The translations under genes and the position numbers were made by a program. Shown here one piece after another: positions 7,108 through 8,551 of a DNA stretch of 8,551 bases. Under the pieces are notes generated by a model that saw only the letters and a program-made list of their open reading frames with translations, did no database searches and was not told where the DNA came from. Source of the stretch: Lachnospiraceae bacterium (lineage in GTDB: Bacteria > Bacillota > Clostridia > Lachnospirales > Lachnospiraceae). How positions within the stretch are numbered: the first letter of the stretch is position 1; each line of letters starts with the position of its first letter. The DNA lies in the NCBI GenBank assembly GCA_017964055.1, contig JAGCSS010000269.1:1-8551 (forward strand), in the 5' to 3' direction.

Positions 7108-7135
7108 ATTATACACATGTCCTCTCAAATGTCAA
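7108..7135 (-). promoter_or_regulatory. strong sigma-A type promoter of the DUF2975-XRE-DUF4173 operon
   Basis: The minus strand carries perfect consensus hexamers, TTGACA (7135-7130) and TATAAT (7113-7108), with a 16-base spacer. It lies 49 bases upstream of the DUF2975 start codon. A promoter this close to consensus usually needs repression to be controlled, which fits an operon that encodes its own XRE regulator. Confidence 0.8.
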
Positions 7136-7168
7136 TATAATTTTATCGTATCTCAATAAATCTTTATC

Positions 7169-7204
7169 ATTCTATCATTGTAGAATCACGAATTGGGTTC
7201 GTGA
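7169..7204. promoter_or_regulatory. two abutting dyads between divergent promoters, candidate operator
   Basis: ATTCTA (7169-7174) and TAGAAT (7181-7186) form one dyad with a 6-base spacer. TCACGAA (7186-7192) and TTCGTGA (7198-7204) form a second with a 5-base spacer, sharing base 7186. They lie in the 301-base gene-free region 7060-7360, about 35 bases upstream of the DUF2975 operon -35 and about 45 upstream of the apbE -35 region. No gene is seen in this gap. Confidence 0.4.
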
Positions 7205-7250
7205 AAGTTATATATTCAGCCCTTCTGCGTTCCTTCCCGCCCATTTTGAC

Positions 7251-7280
7251 TTGTACTCATCCGAACAGCGGGGGTATAAT
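7251..7280 (+). promoter_or_regulatory. putative promoter of apbE
   Basis: A consensus TATAAT (7275-7280) lies 80 bases upstream of the apbE start codon. The -35 is poor at normal spacing: TTGTAC (7251-7256) sits at 18 bases and TGTACT at 17. A better TTGACT (7246-7251) is 23 bases away, too far for a normal sigma-A promoter. The weak -35 suggests activator dependence. Confidence 0.45.
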
Positions 7281-7360
7281 CGAAAGGAAAGCCGGACACA
7301 CATCGGAAGGCTGACAGTTTGGGGAACTGCTATAAAAACAAAGACGAAGGAGGGAGCATC

Positions 7361-8407
7361 ATGAAAAAAAGCCGTTACTTAAGAAGAATTCCGCTTCTTT
7401 GCGCGGCGGCGCTTTTTGCGCTCCTTTACGGATGTTCAGGCTTTTCCGACACAGGCGGTGCTGTAAGCAGCGAAAAACAGAGCACCGAGCTCTTCGCGAT
7501 GGATACTGTCATGGATCTGACCGTTTACGGTGATCCTTCCGTCCTGAAAAGTGCCGAAGACATCATCAACGACCTCGAGCGTAAACTCTCCGTGACCGAT
7601 GAGAGCAGTGAAATATACAGATTAAACAGAGATAAACAGGCCGATATGAGCGCAGACACACTCGAACTGATCGGCTTTGCCAAAGATATGTGTGAGCGAA
7701 CAGACGGGGCTCTCGACATCACGGTCTACCCCATCGTTAAGGCATGGGGATTTACGACAGGCAAATACCGCATCCCGCCTGCCGCAGAGCTCCAAAGTCT
7801 TCTCAAAACGGTAGATCATCATAAACTGAAGATCAACGGCAGTACCGTTACTCTCCCCGATGATTCAATGGTCGATCTAGGCTCCGTAGCCAAAGGCTAC
7901 ACGGGTGACCGTCTGATAGAGCATTTCAGGGCAAACGGCATCACGAGCGCGATCGTCAGCCTCGGCGGCAACGTCCAGACGCTCGGTACAAAACCCGACG
8001 ACAGCCCCTGGCGGGTAGGGATCGCAGATCCTTTCGGCGGCGAATATGCGGGAACCCTGAATGTCCAAAACAAATGCGTCATCACCTCGGGCTCTTATCA
8101 GCGCTTCTTTGAAGAAAACGGAGTGCGGTATCATCACATCATCGATCCGTCCACAGGTGCTCCCGCTGCGGGCGAACTCGTCTCGGTTACCGTCGTCGGC
8201 GACAGAGGAGTCCTGTGCGATGCCCTATCCACTGCCCTCTTTGTCATGGGCAAAGACAAAGCGTTTGATCACTGCTCCTCGAACAGCGACTTTGACGCGC
8301 TCTTCATCGACGAAGACGGTCGGATATATATAACCGCGGGCATCGCCGATGATTTCACTCCCTCGGGGAGCTATAAAAATGCCGAAATTACCGTGATTGG
8401 GCGATAA
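7361..8407 (+). CDS. apbE: FAD:protein FMN transferase (ApbE/Ftp lipoprotein)
   Basis: A 348-residue enzyme on the outer face of the membrane that transfers FMN from FAD onto threonine residues of target proteins, classically RnfG/NqrC-type subunits and secreted FMN-binding proteins. The N-terminus MKKSRYLRR plus a hydrophobic stretch ends in LLYGC, a lipobox with C25 as the lipidated residue. Tyr at -2 is unusual but the arrangement is clear. Family motifs follow in order: FAMDTVMDLTVYG (45-57), GALDITVYPIVKAWGF (116-131), VDLGSVAKGYTGD (171-183), SLGGNVQTLG (200-209), ITSGSYQRFF (241-250), HHIIDPSTGAP (258-268) and the Mg-site segment CDALSTALFVMG (286-297) with D287 and T291. The ATG has AAGGAGGG upstream at good spacing. 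No RNF or FMN-binding target gene is in view. All motifs are intact, so it is likely active. Confidence 0.96.
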   Translation: MKKSRYLRRIPLLCAAALFALLYGCSGFSDTGGAVSSEKQSTELFAMDTVMDLTVYGDPSVLKSAEDIINDLERKLSVTDESSEIYRLNRDKQADMSADTLELIGFAKDMCERTDGALDITVYPIVKAWGFTTGKYRIPPAAELQSLLKTVDHHKLKINGSTVTLPDDSMVDLGSVAKGYTGDRLIEHFRANGITSAIVSLGGNVQTLGTKPDDSPWRVGIADPFGGEYAGTLNVQNKCVITSGSYQRFFEENGVRYHHIIDPSTGAPAAGELVSVTVVGDRGVLCDALSTALFVMGKDKAFDHCSSNSDFDALFIDEDGRIYITAGIADDFTPSGSYKNAEITVIGR

Positions 8408-8414
8408 AAACAAG

Positions 8415-8493
8415 GTAAGACAAGGGGACGGCTCTTCTGTCTGCGTATTTCGCAGACAGAAGAGCCGTCAGAAGAGCCGTCCCCTTGTCTTAC
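8415..8493. repeat. large palindrome with 12-bp tandem duplication (REP-like), possible terminator
   Basis: Two overlapping perfect inverted repeats share a left arm. The inner one has 19-bp arms (8427-8445 and 8451-8469) around a TATTT loop. The outer one has 24-bp arms (8415-8438 and 8470-8493). The segment AGAAGAGCCGTC occurs twice in tandem (8458-8469 and 8470-8481); removing one copy leaves one perfect 31-bp-arm hairpin. It lies between the convergent apbE and the gene ending at 8509. On the minus strand it is followed by CTTGTTTTT, so it may terminate that gene. GGGGACGG-type palindromes of this style recur between genes in Clostridia, which is recalled, not checked. Confidence 0.85.
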
Positions 8494-8508
8494 ATATGTC
8501 TTCGTGTC

Positions 8509-8551
8509 TTATTTCTTTCTGTTTCTTCTTGCCAGCGCGATCACTGCCGCA
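8509..8551 (-). CDS. C-terminal end of a convergent gene, possibly a surface-anchored protein
   Basis: Only the last 13 codons and the TAA are in the window. The minus-strand frame reads AAVIALARRNRKK before the stop: a hydrophobic stretch and a tail of Arg/Lys. This is the pattern of a C-terminal membrane anchor or a sortase-type sorting signal of a surface protein. Any LPXTG-like motif would lie beyond the edge. It is supported by the in-frame stop next to a terminator-like palindrome; too short for certainty. Confidence 0.55.
   Translation of the reverse strand, partial: AAVIALARRNRKK

Noticed and set aside
7877..8137. Minus-strand frames inside apbE
   Set aside because: They are antisense to conserved ApbE motifs, have no ribosome site and no recognisable domain.
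8458..8481. Start of a CRISPR or tandem-repeat array
   Set aside because: There are only two 12-base copies with no spacer, and both are explained as a duplication within one palindrome.

Overview
The window looks like chromosomal DNA of a Gram-positive anaerobe of the Clostridia, most likely Lachnospiraceae-like. The evidence is an HPr kinase/phosphorylase gene (hprK), strong AGGAGG-type ribosome sites, GTG/TTG starts, a DUF2975/YozG-type regulator pair, a DUF4173 membrane protein and a c-di-GMP phosphodiesterase. Base composition is even. I see no rRNA, tRNA, transposase, phage gene or CRISPR array. The family-level placement is an inference from gene content.

Left block (1-2400, minus strand): one tight operon reads leftward from a weak promoter near 2349-2377. 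It holds a stand-alone protein resembling the N-terminal domain of Maf/DUF115 proteins, then a divergent signal peptidase II (lspA), then hprK, which is cut by the left edge after 291 codons. The junctions overlap or nearly touch.

Middle block (2407-4569, minus strand): a single gene with its own extended -10 promoter and rho-independent terminator. It encodes a membrane protein with about seven transmembrane segments, a degenerate GGDEF domain and an intact EAL domain, predicted to degrade c-di-GMP. Its leader carries a 12-bp imperfect inverted repeat that starts at the predicted transcript start and takes in the Shine-Dalgarno sequence.

Right-middle block (4636-7135, minus strand): an operon driven by a promoter with consensus hexamers. 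It encodes a DUF2975 four-helix membrane protein, a small XRE/Cro-type regulator of the YozG kind and a large polytopic DUF4173 protein. The pairing of a membrane protein with a small DNA-binding protein suggests a membrane-linked regulatory unit of unknown signal.

Right block (7186-8551): divergent from that operon, a plus-strand apbE gene encodes a lipoprotein FAD:protein FMN transferase. It is followed by an unusual 79-bp palindrome whose 31-bp arms are offset by a 12-bp tandem duplication. Then comes the last 13 codons of a convergent minus-strand gene with a hydrophobic, basic-ended tail.

Themes: the products are mostly envelope or signalling proteins. LspA would be expected to process the ApbE lipoprotein encoded at the other end. 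The candidates for something undescribed are the DUF2975-XRE-DUF4173 operon, the truncated-looking Maf-like protein and the two-register palindrome after apbE.
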